From contig JAEZLR010000045.1 of the NCBI GenBank assembly GCA_023415205.1, positions 223,044 through 287,043 on the forward strand: 64,000 nucleotides of DNA. The letters are read 5' to 3'. The notes under the pieces are model-generated. The model saw only the letters and a program-made list of their open reading frames with translations. It had not been told where the DNA came from and did no database searches. The stretch is from Bacillota bacterium (GTDB taxonomy: Bacteria; Bacillota; Clostridia; DSM-8532). A program made the position numbers and the translations under genes. Below are positions 41,710 through 50,744 of the stretch, one piece after another (position 1 is the first letter of the stretch; every line of letters begins with the position of its first letter).

Positions 41710-42630
41710 ATGCCAATAAACATTCCCAGCAATCTTCCGGCGTTTGAAACCCTGCAAAGGGAGAATATCTTTGTTATCAATGAAGAAAGAGCCATGCATC
41801 AGGATATTCGTCCTCTTAAGATTGCGATTATGAACCTCATGCCCATCAAGATTGTGACCGAGACACAGATTTTGAGGCTCATTGGGAATTCGCCCCTCCA
41901 GGTGGATGTCCAACTTCTGCATCCCAAGTCCTATACCTCCAAGAATACTCCCGAGGCGCACTTGAATCTCTTTTATAAAACCTTCGATGAAATTAAGGAT
42001 CAACGGTTCGATGGTCTGATTATAACCGGTGCACCTGTGGAGACCATGCCCTTTGAGGAAGTGGCTTATTGGGAAGAGCTTAAGGAGATTATGGCGTGGA
42101 GTACCACTCACGTTTTCTCAACCTTCCATATCTGTTGGGGGGCCCAAGCCGGCCTTTACTATCATTATGGGATTCCCAAGCATCCCCTGGATCAAAAAAT
42201 GTTCGGGATTTTTCCCCATCAGGTGAATGAGAAATATGTTAAGCTGTTCCGCGGCTTTGATGACGTGTTTTTCGTACCTCATTCCCGTCATACGGAAGTG
42301 AGGCGTGAGGATATCCAAAAGGTGAGCCGGTTGAAGATTCTGTCAGAATCTTTAGAGTCAGGAGTTTATATTGTAGCCTCTGACGACGGGCGCCAGATAT
42401 TTGTTACGGGACATTCCGAGTATGATCCCAACACCCTGAAGGACGAGTATGTGAGGGATATTCAGAAGGGTATGGCTATCCATGTCCCCATGAATTATTT
42501 TCCTCAGGACGATCCCAGCCAGCCGCCACTGGTCAGATGGCGTGGCCATGCCAACCTTCTTTACGCCAACTGGCTTAACTACTATGTCTACCAGGAAACT
42601 CCCTATGATTTAAATAACATTAGCAGATGA
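41710..42630 (+). CDS. metA: homoserine O-acetyltransferase (MetA family)
   Basis: MetA-family acyltransferase of 306 residues, first committed step of methionine synthesis. Catalytic C142 (HICWGAQAG), H235 and E237 (VTGHSEYD) fall at family numbering. Residue 111 is Glu (GAPVETMPFE); in this family Glu111 selects acetyl-CoA and Gly111 succinyl-CoA, so acetyl-homoserine is predicted despite the usual 'succinyltransferase' label. ATG 41710 follows GAAGGAG; the longer frame from 41620 crosses the promoter. Confidence 0.93.
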   Translation: MPINIPSNLPAFETLQRENIFVINEERAMHQDIRPLKIAIMNLMPIKIVTETQILRLIGNSPLQVDVQLLHPKSYTSKNTPEAHLNLFYKTFDEIKDQRFDGLIITGAPVETMPFEEVAYWEELKEIMAWSTTHVFSTFHICWGAQAGLYYHYGIPKHPLDQKMFGIFPHQVNEKYVKLFRGFDDVFFVPHSRHTEVRREDIQKVSRLKILSESLESGVYIVASDDGRQIFVTGHSEYDPNTLKDEYVRDIQKGMAIHVPMNYFPQDDPSQPPLVRWRGHANLLYANWLNYYVYQETPYDLNNISR

Positions 42631-42652
42631 ACAAAAAAATCCATCCTTTGGC

Positions 42653-42681
42653 TTGAAGACTTTTAGTTTCTTGGTTATAAT
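42653..42681 (+). promoter_or_regulatory. predicted pheST T-box promoter
   Basis: TTGAAG (42653-42658), 17 bp, TATAAT (42676-42681). Transcription would start near 42688, giving a T-box leader of about 390 nt. Confidence 0.65.
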
Positions 42682-42718
42682 AGGATCATCCGGAACTTCA
42701 GGAATGATCCTTTTTATT
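42682..42718 (+). terminator. terminator after metA
   Basis: AGGATCAT / ATGATCCT stem (42682-42689 with 42704-42711), then TTTTATTT. It directly follows the -10 box of the pheST promoter, so the two signals are interlocked. Confidence 0.7.
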
Positions 42719-42754
42719 TCCGGGATTGTGCAATCGAGTCACAAAAAGATGCAA

Positions 42755-42998
42755 AAGCAATGAAGGAGATTAAGTAAGCGCTCACCCCTTTATCCAGAGA
42801 GTTGATGTCACCGGCTGAAAGCATCAATATAAATGTGAAGGGCTGAATTTCACTCCTGAGCTGCCGCCTGAAACCAAAGTAGGAGCGGCCGGGTAAGTCC
42901 GTTAAAACTATATTGAGTGGCATAAAGGCAAGGATATGCTTTTATGAACATAGGTGGTACCGCGAGCAACGCTTCGTCCTATGACGAGCGTTTTTTTT
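42755..42998 (+). promoter_or_regulatory. T-box riboswitch, phenylalanine specifier
   Basis: tRNA-sensing leader in front of pheST. The invariant T-box AGGTGGTACCGCG is at 42952-42964, followed by a terminator stem (ACGCTTCGTC with GACGAGCGT) and eight T ending near 42998. In the Stem I specifier region the bulge GAATTTCAC carries TTC (42849-42851), a phenylalanine codon, which fits the downstream genes. Uncharged tRNA-Phe should stabilise the antiterminator and allow pheST expression. The 5' boundary is approximate. Confidence 0.93.
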
Positions 42999-43080
42999 GT
43001 GCCTTTTACCTAAAGCATACACGCTTGATTAAAAGGCTGAGGATAGAATCAAATTCAAGAAATCGAGGTGTCAATAAACC

Positions 43081-44100
43081 ATGAAACAACTACTGGAAGC
43101 CATTCAAAAACAGGCCTTGGAAAAGCTTGAGAAGGTCGCGGATCTCCGTGAGCTTGAGGAGCTTAAGGTTGCTTATCTGGGTAAAAAGGGGGAGCTGACC
43201 CAAATCCTTAAGGGTATGGGAAGTCTTTCAAGTGAGGAACGCCCGGTCATCGGACAAATGGCCAATGAGGTGCGTGTGGCTTTGGAAGAGGGCATTGGTA
43301 AAGCCAAGGATCGCCTGACCCAGGCATTGCGGGATGCCAAGCTCAAGAGCGAGGTCTTGGATGTAACCATGCCCGGCAAGGTGAAGAGTTTGGGCAAGAA
43401 GCATCCTCTCACAGGTGTGCTTGATCAGATTAAGGATATCTTTGTGGGCATGGGTTACAAAATTGCAGAAGGCCCGGAAGTGGAGCTAGACTATTATAGC
43501 TTTGAGGCCTTGAACATTCCCAAAAACCATCCTGCGAGAGATACCCAGGACACGTTTTATATCAGTGAAAATGTGGTGTTAAGACCCCATACCTCTCCCG
43601 TCCAAGTGCGGCATATGAAAGATCACACCCCGCCCATGAGAATTATCTGCCCAGGGCGTGTTTACCGATCCGATGCTGTAGACGCCACCCATTCTCCTGT
43701 GTTCCATCAGGTGGAGGGTCTGGTCATAGACAAGGGGGTCACCATGGGTGATTTGGTAGGGACATTACAGTCCTTCGCCAAAGGCATTTTTGGACCGGAG
43801 ACCAAAATCCGCTTAAGACCGCATCACTTCCCCTTTACCGAGCCCTCTGCCGAGGTCGACGTATCCTGCTGGGGCTGTGATGGTTCCGGCTGCAGAATCT
43901 GCAAGGGTGAAGGCTGGGTTGAAATCCTCGGCGCCGGTATGGTCCATCCCAATGTCTTGAGAGAGTGTGGTATCGATCCAGATATCTATTCTGGTTTTGC
44001 CTTTGGGATGGGCGTGGAAAGAATCACCATGGGCAAGTATGGCATAGATGATATGCGACTGCTCTTTGAAAACGATATTCGTTTCTTAAAGCAGTTCTAG
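43081..44100 (+). CDS. pheS: phenylalanyl-tRNA synthetase alpha subunit
   Basis: Catalytic alpha subunit of PheRS, 339 residues. N-terminal coiled coil (about 1-90), then class II synthetase motifs: HPARDTQDTFY, RPHTSPVQVRHM, GRVYRSDAVDATHSPVFHQ (motif 2) and FGMGVERITMGKYG (motif 3). CWGCDGSGCRICKGEGW is an extra cysteine-rich element seen in Firmicutes PheS. It is first in the T-box-controlled operon and lies 12 bp before pheT. Confidence 0.97.
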   Translation: MKQLLEAIQKQALEKLEKVADLRELEELKVAYLGKKGELTQILKGMGSLSSEERPVIGQMANEVRVALEEGIGKAKDRLTQALRDAKLKSEVLDVTMPGKVKSLGKKHPLTGVLDQIKDIFVGMGYKIAEGPEVELDYYSFEALNIPKNHPARDTQDTFYISENVVLRPHTSPVQVRHMKDHTPPMRIICPGRVYRSDAVDATHSPVFHQVEGLVIDKGVTMGDLVGTLQSFAKGIFGPETKIRLRPHHFPFTEPSAEVDVSCWGCDGSGCRICKGEGWVEILGAGMVHPNVLRECGIDPDIYSGFAFGMGVERITMGKYGIDDMRLLFENDIRFLKQF

Positions 44101-44112
44101 GAGGTAGAAGAA

Positions 44113-46509
44113 ATGAAAGCACCCATTAAATGGTTGAATGATTATGTAGAAATATCAGGTCCGGTTAAAGAATATATGGAGGCCATGACCATGTCCGGGT
44201 CAAAGGTTGAAGGCGTAGAGGACATGGGTAAGGGCATTGAAAAAGTCGTTGTGGGCAGGATTCTTGCAATGGAGAAGCATCCCGATGCCGATAAACTGCG
44301 CATATGCAAGGTGGATATTGGAAACGAAGTCCTTCAGATTGTCACCGGAGCCCCTAATGTAAAGGAAGGGGATTTCATCCCTCTTGCCTTGGTGGGTGCC
44401 AAGCTTCCCGGCGGAGATATAAAGCTCTCCAAGCTTCGCGGTGTTGAAAGCTATGGCATGATGTGCTCTATCGATGAGCTTAATCTAACGAAGGATTATC
44501 TGCCGGATGCCCCGGAAAATGGCGTTTATGTATTTTCCGGCGCCCCCGAGCTCGGCGCGGACGTTAAGGAGGTATTGGGCTTAGATCAGGTGGTGGAGTT
44601 TGAAATTACCTCCAACAGGCCCGATTGCCTTTCCATCATCGGCCTTGCACGGGAAAGTGCCGTAACCCTTGGAGTGCCCTTTAAGAGCCCCCAGGTGAAT
44701 GTTAAGGAAGAGGCAGGTGGGGATGTCAATGCCTTAGCCGCTGTGGAAATTCAAGCGCCTGAGCTCTGTCCCCGATATGCTGCCCGAATTGTTCAGGATG
44801 TGAAGATTGAGCCCTCTCCCGTTTGGATGCAAAGAAGACTTGCGGCTGCCGGTATGAGACCCATCAATAATATTGTGGACATTACCAACTATGTCATGCT
44901 TGAATATGGTCAGCCCATGCATGCCTTTGATCTGGAACAGCTCCAAGGAGCGAAGATTATTGTGAGGACCGCAAAAGAGGGTGAAGGGATCAAAACCCTT
45001 GATGGACAGGAGAGAAAGCTCGATACCAGTATGCTGGTTATTGCTGATGAAAATCGTCCTGTGGCTGTGGCCGGTGTTATGGGAGGAGAAAACTCAGAGG
45101 TCACATCCAGCACACGCACACTTTTATTGGAGTCTGCAAACTTTAAGGGTTCCTCTGTAAGAATCACAGGCAAGAAGATGGGCTTGCGCAGTGAAGCCTC
45201 AAGCCGCTTTGAGAAGGGACTGGATCCGGAAAATGTCATTCCTGCCCTCAATCGTTGTGCCCAGCTGATTGAGCTTTTAGGTGCCGGGAAGGTTGTGAAA
45301 GGCATTATTGACTGCAATGTCAAGCCCTATGAGAAGAAGGTCATGAAGCTCGAGCCTGAAAAAATCAATGTCTTTTTAGGAACAGATATCACAACGGATG
45401 AAATGATTAAGATTTTTAAAGACTTGGCCTTTGAAGTGGATGCTGAGGCCATGACCCTTGTTCCTCCCTCCTTCCGCGGTGACATTGTAGAGCTTGCCGA
45501 CCTTTGTGAGGAAGTTGCCCGTTTCTATGGATATAACAATATCAAGCCCAGCCTTCTCTCGGGAAAAGAATCCATGCAGGGAGGGAAAACCTATAAACAA
45601 AGCATGGAGGATGTTATCGGACAGACCATGCGGGGATGTGGCCTTAATGAAATTTACACCCTTTCCTTCACCAGCCCCAAAGTATTTGATATCATTAATG
45701 TTCCAGCCAATGATCCACTGAGAAACGCTGTTGTCATCTCAAACCCTCTAGGTGAGGATTACAGCATCATGAGAACCACAACCCTGCCCGATATGCTGCG
45801 TGTTTTGGCGACCAATAGCAATAGAAAGATTCCGGAAGCAAGACTGTTTGAGCTTTCCTATATCTATCTTCCCGTCGAAGGGGAAATACTGCCGGATGAA
45901 CGTGGAACCTTGACCATAGGCTTATATGGTGGTACCAGTGATTTCTTCGAGCTCAAGGGCGTCATAGAAGAGCTGCTCTCTGCCATGGGTATTACCGGGT
46001 TTGACTTTAAGGCTGAGCAAAATGCCTTCGGTTTTCATCCAGGGCGAACCGCCAAGCTTTATTTCAAGGGTGACAAAAAGGAGGTTACTTGTGCCGGTAT
46101 TCTGGGAGAAATTCATCCCCAGGTAGCCGAGCGGACGGAATGTCCTCAAAGAACCTATGTGGCCATGTTGGATGTAACCACCTTGATTAATGCCTCCAAA
46201 ACCGGTAAGCAATACAAGCAGCTCCCCAAATTCCCGGCCATTTCCAGAGACCTGGCGGTGGTTGTCCGGGAGGATTTGTATGTGGCGGATCTCATGGATG
46301 CCATCCGTCAAAAGGGCGGGGAATACCTCGAAGAGGTAAGCCTCTTTGATGTCTATCGGGGCGCCCAGGTGGCGGAAGGCATGAAGAGCGTCGCCTTTGC
46401 CCTTTCTTTCAGAGCCTCTGACAAAACCCTTAAGGATGAGGATGTGGCACAGGCTATGGAAAGGATTCTCAAGAATCTTGAAAAGAACTTCGGTGCACAG
46501 CTAAGGTAG
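44113..46509 (+). CDS. pheT: phenylalanyl-tRNA synthetase beta subunit
   Basis: Beta subunit of PheRS, 798 residues, full length. Domains in order: EMAP/OB-type tRNA-binding domain (about 40-150), B3/B4 editing domain (about 210-390), B5 domain (about 400-475), the catalytic-like core and a C-terminal anticodon-binding ferredoxin-fold domain (about 705-798). GGAGGTAGAAG precedes the ATG. It is followed by a terminator. Confidence 0.97.
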   Translation: MKAPIKWLNDYVEISGPVKEYMEAMTMSGSKVEGVEDMGKGIEKVVVGRILAMEKHPDADKLRICKVDIGNEVLQIVTGAPNVKEGDFIPLALVGAKLPGGDIKLSKLRGVESYGMMCSIDELNLTKDYLPDAPENGVYVFSGAPELGADVKEVLGLDQVVEFEITSNRPDCLSIIGLARESAVTLGVPFKSPQVNVKEEAGGDVNALAAVEIQAPELCPRYAARIVQDVKIEPSPVWMQRRLAAAGMRPINNIVDITNYVMLEYGQPMHAFDLEQLQGAKIIVRTAKEGEGIKTLDGQERKLDTSMLVIADENRPVAVAGVMGGENSEVTSSTRTLLLESANFKGSSVRITGKKMGLRSEASSRFEKGLDPENVIPALNRCAQLIELLGAGKVVKGIIDCNVKPYEKKVMKLEPEKINVFLGTDITTDEMIKIFKDLAFEVDAEAMTLVPPSFRGDIVELADLCEEVARFYGYNNIKPSLLSGKESMQGGKTYKQSMEDVIGQTMRGCGLNEIYTLSFTSPKVFDIINVPANDPLRNAVVISNPLGEDYSIMRTTTLPDMLRVLATNSNRKIPEARLFELSYIYLPVEGEILPDERGTLTIGLYGGTSDFFELKGVIEELLSAMGITGFDFKAEQNAFGFHPGRTAKLYFKGDKKEVTCAGILGEIHPQVAERTECPQRTYVAMLDVTTLINASKTGKQYKQLPKFPAISRDLAVVVREDLYVADLMDAIRQKGGEYLEEVSLFDVYRGAQVAEGMKSVAFALSFRASDKTLKDEDVAQAMERILKNLEKNFGAQLR

Positions 46510-46534
46510 GCTGCTTAAGCCCTTGGCTAAGGAA

Positions 46535-46570
46535 AAAAGGCGCTGCTGGAATACTCCGGCGGCGCCTTTT
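46535..46570 (+). terminator. terminator after pheT
   Basis: AAAAGGCGC / GCGCCTTTT stem (46535-46543 with 46562-46570) 25 bp after the pheT stop. Confidence 0.8.
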
Positions 46571-46741
46571 AAACTGTTCAGGGATGGTTTAATTAATGGT
46601 TTTTCCATAGAGTTAATTCTTTTTGAACCGGCTTAAATTTTTTACTTTGCTCCTGCTTTTGTCTCTTTTTGTCTAATAAGCGAACCACAACTCGCCTCTA
46701 AGCATAAGATATAAAAGGATAGACAACCTGGGGGTGCCAAA

Positions 46742-46873
46742 ATGAGCTGCCCAAATGTAGAGGAATTATTGCAAGACTTTTTTTTAATCCTCAAAGCCAT
46801 TATTATTTTGAATGGTGCATTGGAAGACATTCAGGAACAATTGGTCGAGGCTTGGATCTGCGAACAAGCCTAG
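46742..46873 (+). CDS. small ORF, 43 residues, unknown
   Basis: Short open frame starting ATG at 46742 behind GGGGGTG and ending TAG at 46873, followed 26 bp later by a compact terminator hairpin. The peptide begins MSCPNVEELLQDFFLILKAI, has a hydrophobic middle and an acidic second half, and two cysteines (C3 and C40). It lies in a 424-bp gap between pheT and tmcAL. Placement between a ribosome site and a terminator supports a real small gene, but I know no family. Confidence 0.45.
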   Translation: MSCPNVEELLQDFFLILKAIIILNGALEDIQEQLVEAWICEQA

Positions 46874-46899
46874 AAAAACAGCACCTTGCCAAAATGCTT

Positions 46900-46920
46900 A
46901 AGACGGGTATCCCCCGTCTT
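46900..46920 (+). terminator. terminator after the small ORF
   Basis: AAGACGGG / CCCGTCTT stem with a five-base loop and a short TT-CCCTCT tail, just upstream of the convergent tmcAL stop. Confidence 0.6.
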
Positions 46921-46934
46921 TTCCCTCTGTAGCT

Positions 46935-48200
46935 TCAGTTTCTGATATAAAGGGGCGAAGCCAATAATTCGCTCCCGCCAAGCCTCGAGGCCGGATTGGG
47001 ATAGGCCAGAACATAGGTGTCTGTAGCTCTAATTTCCATTTCGAACAGCTTTTTACCCAAACTCGGTAGCTGTGTATAGTTCGCCGGCTTTGTTAAAAGG
47101 GGAAGGATCAGTTTCTTCTTTATACTGGATAGAAGCTGCCTGCCGGTTTCATTAAACCCAAGAACACGTATATATTGTGCATACCCCGCTTCTTTAAGCT
47201 CATTAAGAAAATCACCTGTCAGGCCCATCATAAGGGCACAGAGTATTCTTTTTACCCTGGATGCCGGGTATCGGCTGGTGATAATGGATGAAACCAATTC
47301 ATCCAAATCCACGGATTCAAAAGCGGCTTGTTTGATTCTGTTTTCCAGCCCATTCTCCATATATGGCAGTTGTGATAATTCGTCAGCGGAAATGGTTCTT
47401 AGCCTATGCAACAGGATCCCTTCAAAAGCCCGGGAATAAACAGGTCCCCTGCCTGCTGCAAATTCTTCAGCGAGCAGTTTGAAGCTCACTTCCGGGAGAT
47501 TACTCATAAGGAAAGCAGAGTGGGGGTCTGTGAATAAGGCAGTATAATTTAATTGGGGGGCCTCGGATATATGCTTACGAATGGCTGAAGCACTAGAGAA
47601 AGAAGAGGCATATTCCAAACTGTTGTAGCCCTCTCCGCGACGAGCGATGGTGACAGGACTTAAGGTGCTACCCAGTCTTTTTATCGCTTTAATGTATTCT
47701 ACCCCCAGAATATTGTTGGGTTTGCCCAGCACATTGAGGCTTCCATGGGTCTCCTGGGTCATGGCCCTTTCCCTTGCAGAGGCAAAGGACAAGCCTTGTT
47801 TCAGGCCTTCCTTGAGAGAAGCTTTAAAGGATTCGCTTTCAAAGGCTAAAAGGGCTGCCGCAGCCTCCAAGGGCTCAATTTGCCCTTCTTCGCTCCCGAA
47901 GCACAGATGGGTCACAACACCAAGACTGTCAAGAATTTTTATGGCTGCCGATGAAAAATATTCGGCGGAGGCACAAGAGAAAGCGCTTGGAAGCTCAACA
48001 ACCAGGTCGGCTCCCGCTTTAAGGGCCATGGAGGTTCGTGCCCATTTTGAAACTAGAGCGGGTTCGCCCCGCTGAACAAAGCTGCTGCTTAAAACGCAGA
48101 CACAAGCCTCAGCCTGGGTGATTAGGCGGGCCTTTTCAAGATGATGGGCGTGACCTATATGGAGGGGGTTATATTCAGCAATAATTCCGACAACTGACAT
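46935..48200 (-). CDS. tmcAL: tRNA(Met) cytidine acetate ligase
   Basis: Nucleotidyltransferase-like protein of 421 residues (YlbM/DUF795), which forms N4-acetylcytidine at the wobble base of elongator tRNA-Met from acetate and ATP in B. subtilis. The family start GIIAEYNPLHIGHAHHLEKA with the HIGH-type motif is clear, as are SSSFVQRGEPAL and GADLVVELP. The minus-strand frame opens at GTG 48206, but CGGAG spacing favours ATG 48200. It is divergent from rimP. Confidence 0.9.
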   Translation of the reverse strand: MSVVGIIAEYNPLHIGHAHHLEKARLITQAEACVCVLSSSFVQRGEPALVSKWARTSMALKAGADLVVELPSAFSCASAEYFSSAAIKILDSLGVVTHLCFGSEEGQIEPLEAAAALLAFESESFKASLKEGLKQGLSFASARERAMTQETHGSLNVLGKPNNILGVEYIKAIKRLGSTLSPVTIARRGEGYNSLEYASSFSSASAIRKHISEAPQLNYTALFTDPHSAFLMSNLPEVSFKLLAEEFAAGRGPVYSRAFEGILLHRLRTISADELSQLPYMENGLENRIKQAAFESVDLDELVSSIITSRYPASRVKRILCALMMGLTGDFLNELKEAGYAQYIRVLGFNETGRQLLSSIKKKLILPLLTKPANYTQLPSLGKKLFEMEIRATDTYVLAYPNPASRLGGSELLASPLYIRN

Positions 48201-48375
48201 AGACACATTCTCCGTATGTTATTTTATCAAGTAAAGTTCTGGGATTTCCCGATTTTTAGCAGGCTTTATTATTTATCACTATATTTTTTTTAGGGTTATG
48301 CATATAATAAGTGTACCACAAAAAAAGATAGATGACCCTTGAACACAAGGTTAGCCCTTAATAGTGAAAAATATG

Positions 48376-48404
48376 TTGCCAGGGTCAATGCTTTGTGTTA
48401 GAAT
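48376..48404 (+). promoter_or_regulatory. predicted promoter of the rimP-nusA-infB operon
   Basis: TTGCCA (48376-48381), 17 bp, TAGAAT (48399-48404). The leader of about 65 nt contains a perfect 11-bp hairpin CAAAGAGTGGG / CCCACTCTTTG (48429-48439 with 48445-48455) 20 bp before the start codon, a possible site for feedback control by NusA or ribosomal signals. Confidence 0.65.
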
Positions 48405-48476
48405 AAAGCTGTTCGATGCGATTTTACACAAAGAGTGGGTAATTCCCACTCTTTGCATTTGTATGCGGAGGTATGA

Positions 48477-48941
48477 ATGGCCAAAAAAGGCATAGCTGAA
48501 ATAGTTGCGGAATTAGCTCTTCCCATTGCTGCAGAAGCTGGCTGTGAGCTTGTGGATGTGGAATTTCTAAAAGAGGGGGGAGACTGGTTCCTCAGGATTT
48601 ATATTGACAAACCGGGAGGCATTTCTCTGGATGATTGTGAGAAGGTCTCAAGAGCAGTCAATAGCATTCTTGACGAAAAGGATCCCATCCCTCACGCATT
48701 TTATTTGGAAGTTTCTTCCCCTGGGCTCGAACGCCAGCTTAAAAAGCCAAAGGATTTTGAAAAAGCACTGGGGCAGTTGGTGGAAATAAAATTGTTCAAG
48801 GCCGTAGACAACTCTAAGCGCTATGAAGGCGAGCTTACCGCCTATGACGGAAAAAGCTTGACCATCAAAACAGACACCGATGAAAGCCATCAATTTCAAA
48901 TGGAGCAAATCGCAAAAGTTAAAACATTAATTAAATTATAA
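48477..48941 (+). CDS. rimP: ribosome maturation factor RimP
   Basis: Small-subunit assembly factor of 154 residues. Seen: CELVDVEFLKEGGDWFLRIYIDKPGG, the DCEKVSRAV block and YLEVSSPGLERQLKKPKDF, with a C-terminal SH3-like barrel. GCGGAGG precedes the ATG. It is the first gene of the long translation operon. Confidence 0.95.
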   Translation: MAKKGIAEIVAELALPIAAEAGCELVDVEFLKEGGDWFLRIYIDKPGGISLDDCEKVSRAVNSILDEKDPIPHAFYLEVSSPGLERQLKKPKDFEKALGQLVEIKLFKAVDNSKRYEGELTAYDGKSLTIKTDTDESHQFQMEQIAKVKTLIKL

Positions 48942-48958
48942 TATGGAGGATGAAAGAG

Positions 48959-50113
48959 ATGAGCGCTGAGTTGCTTCACGCCCTCGAACAATTAGAAAAA
49001 GAAAGAGGCATAGATAAAGAAATATTAGTCGATGCCATTGAGCAAGCATTGATTTCGGCATATAAAAGGAATTTTGGTTCAGCTCAGAACGTCGAAGTGA
49101 ACATTGAAAGAACCTCCGGTGAAATCAGAGTTTATGCTTTGAAGACCATTGTGGAGGAAATCACAGACACCGCTACGGAAATGTCTCTTGAGCAGGCAAA
49201 ACGCTTTGGCGCCGATTTTGAAATTGGTGATATTGTTGAGGTGGAAGTAACTCCTAGAAAATTTGGACGTATAGCAGCCCAAACCGCCAAGCAGGTGGTT
49301 ATGCAGCGTATCCGGGAAGCCGAGCGCGGCATCATTTTCGATGAATTCTCCAGCCGGGAGGAAGATATTGTTAATGGCGTTATCAGCCGTTTTGACAGGA
49401 AAAATATCGTTATTGATCTGGGCAGGGTTGAGGCGGTACTCCCACCCTCTGAACAGACTCCCGGTGAAAAGTATAATGTGCATGACCGTATCAAGATTTA
49501 TGTCATCAATGTGAAGAAGACCAATAAAAGCCCTCAGATTTATGTTTCAAGAACACATCCTGGGCTTGTGAAGAGGCTTCTGGAATTGGAAGTACCTGAG
49601 ATTGCCGACGGGACTGTGGAAATCAAGACCATTGCCCGAGAAGCCGGCTCAAGAACCAAGATAGCCATTTATTCCCGCAATGAGGATGTTGATCCTGTGG
49701 GGGCTTGTGTCGGACAGAGAGGCAGCCGTATCCGTGCCATTGTGGACGAACTCAAGGGTGAAATGATTGATGTCATCAAATGGAGCAGCAAGGCCGAGGA
49801 ATATATTGCAGCAAGCCTGAGCCCCGCAAAGGTTCTTCAGGTGGATCTTGATGAGGAGAGTAAGGTCGCCCGGGTGGTGGTTCCCGATTTCCAGCTTTCC
49901 CTGGCCATAGGCAAAGAGGGGCAGAACGCCAGACTGGCGGCCAAGCTGACAGGGTGGAAGATTGATATAAAGAGTGAGTCACAGTTAAGGAATCAGCTTG
50001 AGGCACAACTCTTCCATCCAGGACCTGTATACTACGAGGACGATGAAAATACCTTGAGTGACAATGATCAGGATCAGGATATGATCATGGATGAAGACAG
50101 TGTTATGGAGTAA
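48959..50113 (+). CDS. nusA: transcription termination/antitermination protein NusA
   Basis: NusA of 384 residues: N-terminal RNA polymerase-binding domain (about 1-130), S1 domain (about 132-200, GVISRFDRKNIVIDLG), and two KH domains (about 205-345, including VGACVGQRGSRIRAIVDEL and AIGKEGQNARLAAKLTGW), with an acidic tail (DDENTLSDNDQDQD) instead of the proteobacterial repeats. GGAGG favours ATG 48959 over 48950. Confidence 0.95.
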   Translation: MSAELLHALEQLEKERGIDKEILVDAIEQALISAYKRNFGSAQNVEVNIERTSGEIRVYALKTIVEEITDTATEMSLEQAKRFGADFEIGDIVEVEVTPRKFGRIAAQTAKQVVMQRIREAERGIIFDEFSSREEDIVNGVISRFDRKNIVIDLGRVEAVLPPSEQTPGEKYNVHDRIKIYVINVKKTNKSPQIYVSRTHPGLVKRLLELEVPEIADGTVEIKTIAREAGSRTKIAIYSRNEDVDPVGACVGQRGSRIRAIVDELKGEMIDVIKWSSKAEEYIAASLSPAKVLQVDLDEESKVARVVVPDFQLSLAIGKEGQNARLAAKLTGWKIDIKSESQLRNQLEAQLFHPGPVYYEDDENTLSDNDQDQDMIMDEDSVME

Positions 50114-50137
50114 ATCTCCAAAACAAGAGGATGGGCT

Positions 50138-50410
50138 ATGAAATTGAAAAAAATCCCCATGAGACGTTGCGTGGGATGCCGGGAAATGAAGGATAAACGG
50201 GAGCTCCTGAGAATTGTAAAGAACAACGAAGGAGAAATTTTTGTAGATCCTACAGGAAAAAAGAATGGGCGTGGCGCCTATATCTGCAAGAGCATGGAGT
50301 GCTTTGCTCAAGCTCGTAAGGCAAAAAGCATCAGCCGCGAATTCTCCTGTGAGATTCCCGAAGCCGTCTATGATGAGATTAACCGCCAATTGGAGGCTTA
50401 TGTCAAATAG
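50138..50410 (+). CDS. rnpM: RNase P modulator RnpM (YlxR)
   Basis: YlxR/DUF448 protein of 90 residues. The family core is PMRRCVGCREMKDKRELLRI, then DPTGKKNGRGAYIC. In B. subtilis YlxR was shown to bind RNase P RNA and modulate its activity. It overlaps the ylxQ start by 11 bp in the conserved nusA-ylxR-ylxQ-infB order. Confidence 0.92.
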   Translation: MKLKKIPMRRCVGCREMKDKRELLRIVKNNEGEIFVDPTGKKNGRGAYICKSMECFAQARKAKSISREFSCEIPEAVYDEINRQLEAYVK

Positions 50411-50744
50411 AATATATTCCTTTATCGGGCTGGCGCGTAAAGCTGGAAAGGTAGCCCTGGGTGAGCCCTTGGCCGAGCAGGCGGTCAAAAGAAATAAGGC
50501 CTGTTTGGTTCTGGTTACCGAGGATGCATCCGATAATACAATAAGGAAGATTGAAACTGCATTACATGGCAGCAATATCCCGATGATTCGTTTCGGGAAG
50601 AAGGAAGAACTCGGCCAAATACTGGGCAAGGCATTTTTCTCAGTGATTGCCATTACTGACCAAAGTTTTTCAGAAAGAATCAAGGAATTGATTAAACAAA
50701 ATTCAAATAATGACAATACCGCACACGGGGGTGGCTTTAATTGA
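50400..50744 (+). CDS. ylxQ: L7Ae-family ribosomal-type protein YlxQ
   Basis: RNA-binding protein of 114 residues of the L7Ae/L30e/S12e/Gadd45 superfamily: SFIGLARKAGKVALGEP, LVLVTEDASDNT and the C-terminal AITDQSFSERIKELI. The start is ATG 50400 after TTGGAGGC within the rnpM end; upstream in-frame codons lie inside rnpM. It overlaps the infB TTG by 4 bp. Confidence 0.9.
   Translation: MSNRIYSFIGLARKAGKVALGEPLAEQAVKRNKACLVLVTEDASDNTIRKIETALHGSNIPMIRFGKKEELGQILGKAFFSVIAITDQSFSERIKELIKQNSNNDNTAHGGGFN

Noticed and set aside
46642..46830. 62-codon minus-strand frame opposite the small ORF
   Set aside because: No ribosome site, no terminator on that strand, and it overlaps the better-supported plus-strand small gene.
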